From NCBI GenBank assembly GCA_031422195.1, contig JANOPZ010000099.1:1-41783 (forward strand): a DNA stretch of 41,783 bases, read 5' to 3'. This DNA is from JALOTE01 sp031422195 (GTDB lineage: Bacteria; Pseudomonadota; Alphaproteobacteria; Rhizobiales; Rhizobiaceae). Numbering within the stretch: position 1 is the stretch's first letter; each line of letters begins with the position of its first letter. The position numbers were made by a program, and so were the translations under genes. The notes beneath the pieces were generated by a model, which saw nothing but the letters and a program-made list of their open reading frames with translations, was not told where the DNA came from and did no database searches. Positions 41,514 through 41,783 of this stretch are shown here, in pieces.

Positions 41514-41783
41514 TTAAGGCCTCCGCTTTACCACCTCATCCCTGCCCATCAACGGTAACAGTGCAGCCATTTCCGGCCCGTGCATTTTTCCGGTCAGCGC
41601 TACACGCATCGGCATGAACAGTGGTTTGCCTTTTCGGCCAGTGCTTTCTTTGACAGCGCCAACCCAATTGCCCCAAGTTTCTGGCGTGATTTCGCCGCCG
41701 GGCAGCACTTCATATGCCTGGCGCACAAATGCAATGTCGTCATCACTCAAAGGCTCGGCGTCCGCTGGCATGGACGTGAGAAC
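41514..41783 (-). CDS. gltX: glutamyl-tRNA synthetase, C-terminal fragment (cut by window edge)
   Basis: The last 89 codons of a class I glutamyl-tRNA synthetase; the gene continues past the right edge. The anticodon-binding end reads WGNWVGAVKESTGRKGKPLF, then RVALTGKMHGPEMAALLPLM and a terminal RDEVVKRRP, which matches the GRKGK-x-LF-MP-x-R-x-ALTG-x-x-HGPE-L pattern of GltX C-termini. No catalytic motif (HIGH, KMSKS) is in view. It converges with the DUF2865 gene with 22 bp between stops. Confidence 0.93.
   Translation of the reverse strand, partial: VLTSMPADAEPLSDDDIAFVRQAYEVLPGGEITPETWGNWVGAVKESTGRKGKPLFMPMRVALTGKMHGPEMAALLPLMGRDEVVKRRP

Noticed and set aside
1..41783. CRISPR arrays, insertion sequences, prophage genes, tRNA or rRNA genes.
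   Set aside because: No spaced identical repeats, transposase frames, phage structural genes or cloverleaf-like sequences were seen on reading both strands.

Overview
This window looks like chromosomal core DNA of an alphaproteobacterium of the order Hyphomicrobiales (Rhizobiales), probably a free-living, motile, moderate-GC member. The evidence is the gene set rather than a search: a CckA hybrid kinase beside a FliO-like gene and a one-cysteine DksA, recA-alaS-icd close together, a MaeB malic enzyme with a phosphotransacetylase tail, a DUF2865 gene, and a 1517-residue membrane-anchored coiled-coil protein resembling the growth pole ring protein (GPR/RgsE) of polar-growing rhizobia. I see no insertion sequence, prophage, CRISPR array, tRNA or rRNA.

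Layout. 1-2.3 kb (+): bolA-type gene, two unrecognised small genes, monothiol glutaredoxin grxD and a DUF2461 gene. 2.2-5.0 kb (-): ttcA, rpsD and a glutaminase whose C-terminus is in the wrong frame. 5.1-11.1 kb: TerC-family membrane protein (+), PhoX-type phosphatase and TrmJ (-), icd and a GNAT acetyltransferase (+). 11.1-15.9 kb (-): BLUF photoreceptor behind a 380-bp AT-rich region with CtrA-like sites, alaS, recA. 16.1-17.9 kb (+): pseudouridine kinase and pseudouridine-5'-phosphate glycosidase, translationally coupled. 17.9-23 kb: OmpA-type lipoprotein and cckA (-), FliO-like (+), dksA (-). 23-27.7 kb: SixA-like phosphatase, YcjX/YcjF pair and a secreted protein (+), then a 2Fe-2S ferredoxin and an Hpt protein (-). 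28-32.5 kb (+): the GPR-like protein. 32.6-37.8 kb (-): an MFS transporter followed by the Mla-type lipid transport operon mlaE(STAS)-mlaF-mlaD-lipoprotein. 37.9-41.8 kb: maeB and a DUF2865 gene (+), and the 3' end of gltX (-).

Functional threads. Cell cycle and polarity: CckA, an orphan Hpt protein, the GPR-like protein, OmpA-type and Mla envelope genes, and CtrA-like TTAA-N7-TTAA sites before the BLUF gene. Iron-sulfur and redox: BolA, Grx4-type glutaredoxin, ferredoxin, and TtcA, which carries a cluster. Translation: rpsD, alaS, gltX, ttcA, trmJ. Central carbon: icd, maeB, glsA.

The least expected signals are (1) the glsA frameshift, (2) degenerate 12- or 15-nt tandem repeats at several unrelated loci (glsA, alaS, FliO-like gene and its 3' flank, hpt 3' flank), (3) CtrA-like boxes before a light sensor, (4) an in-register 11-residue repeat array in the GPR-like protein, and (5) two unrecognised genes between bolA and grxD. 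I cannot claim a wholly new system; these are the best leads.
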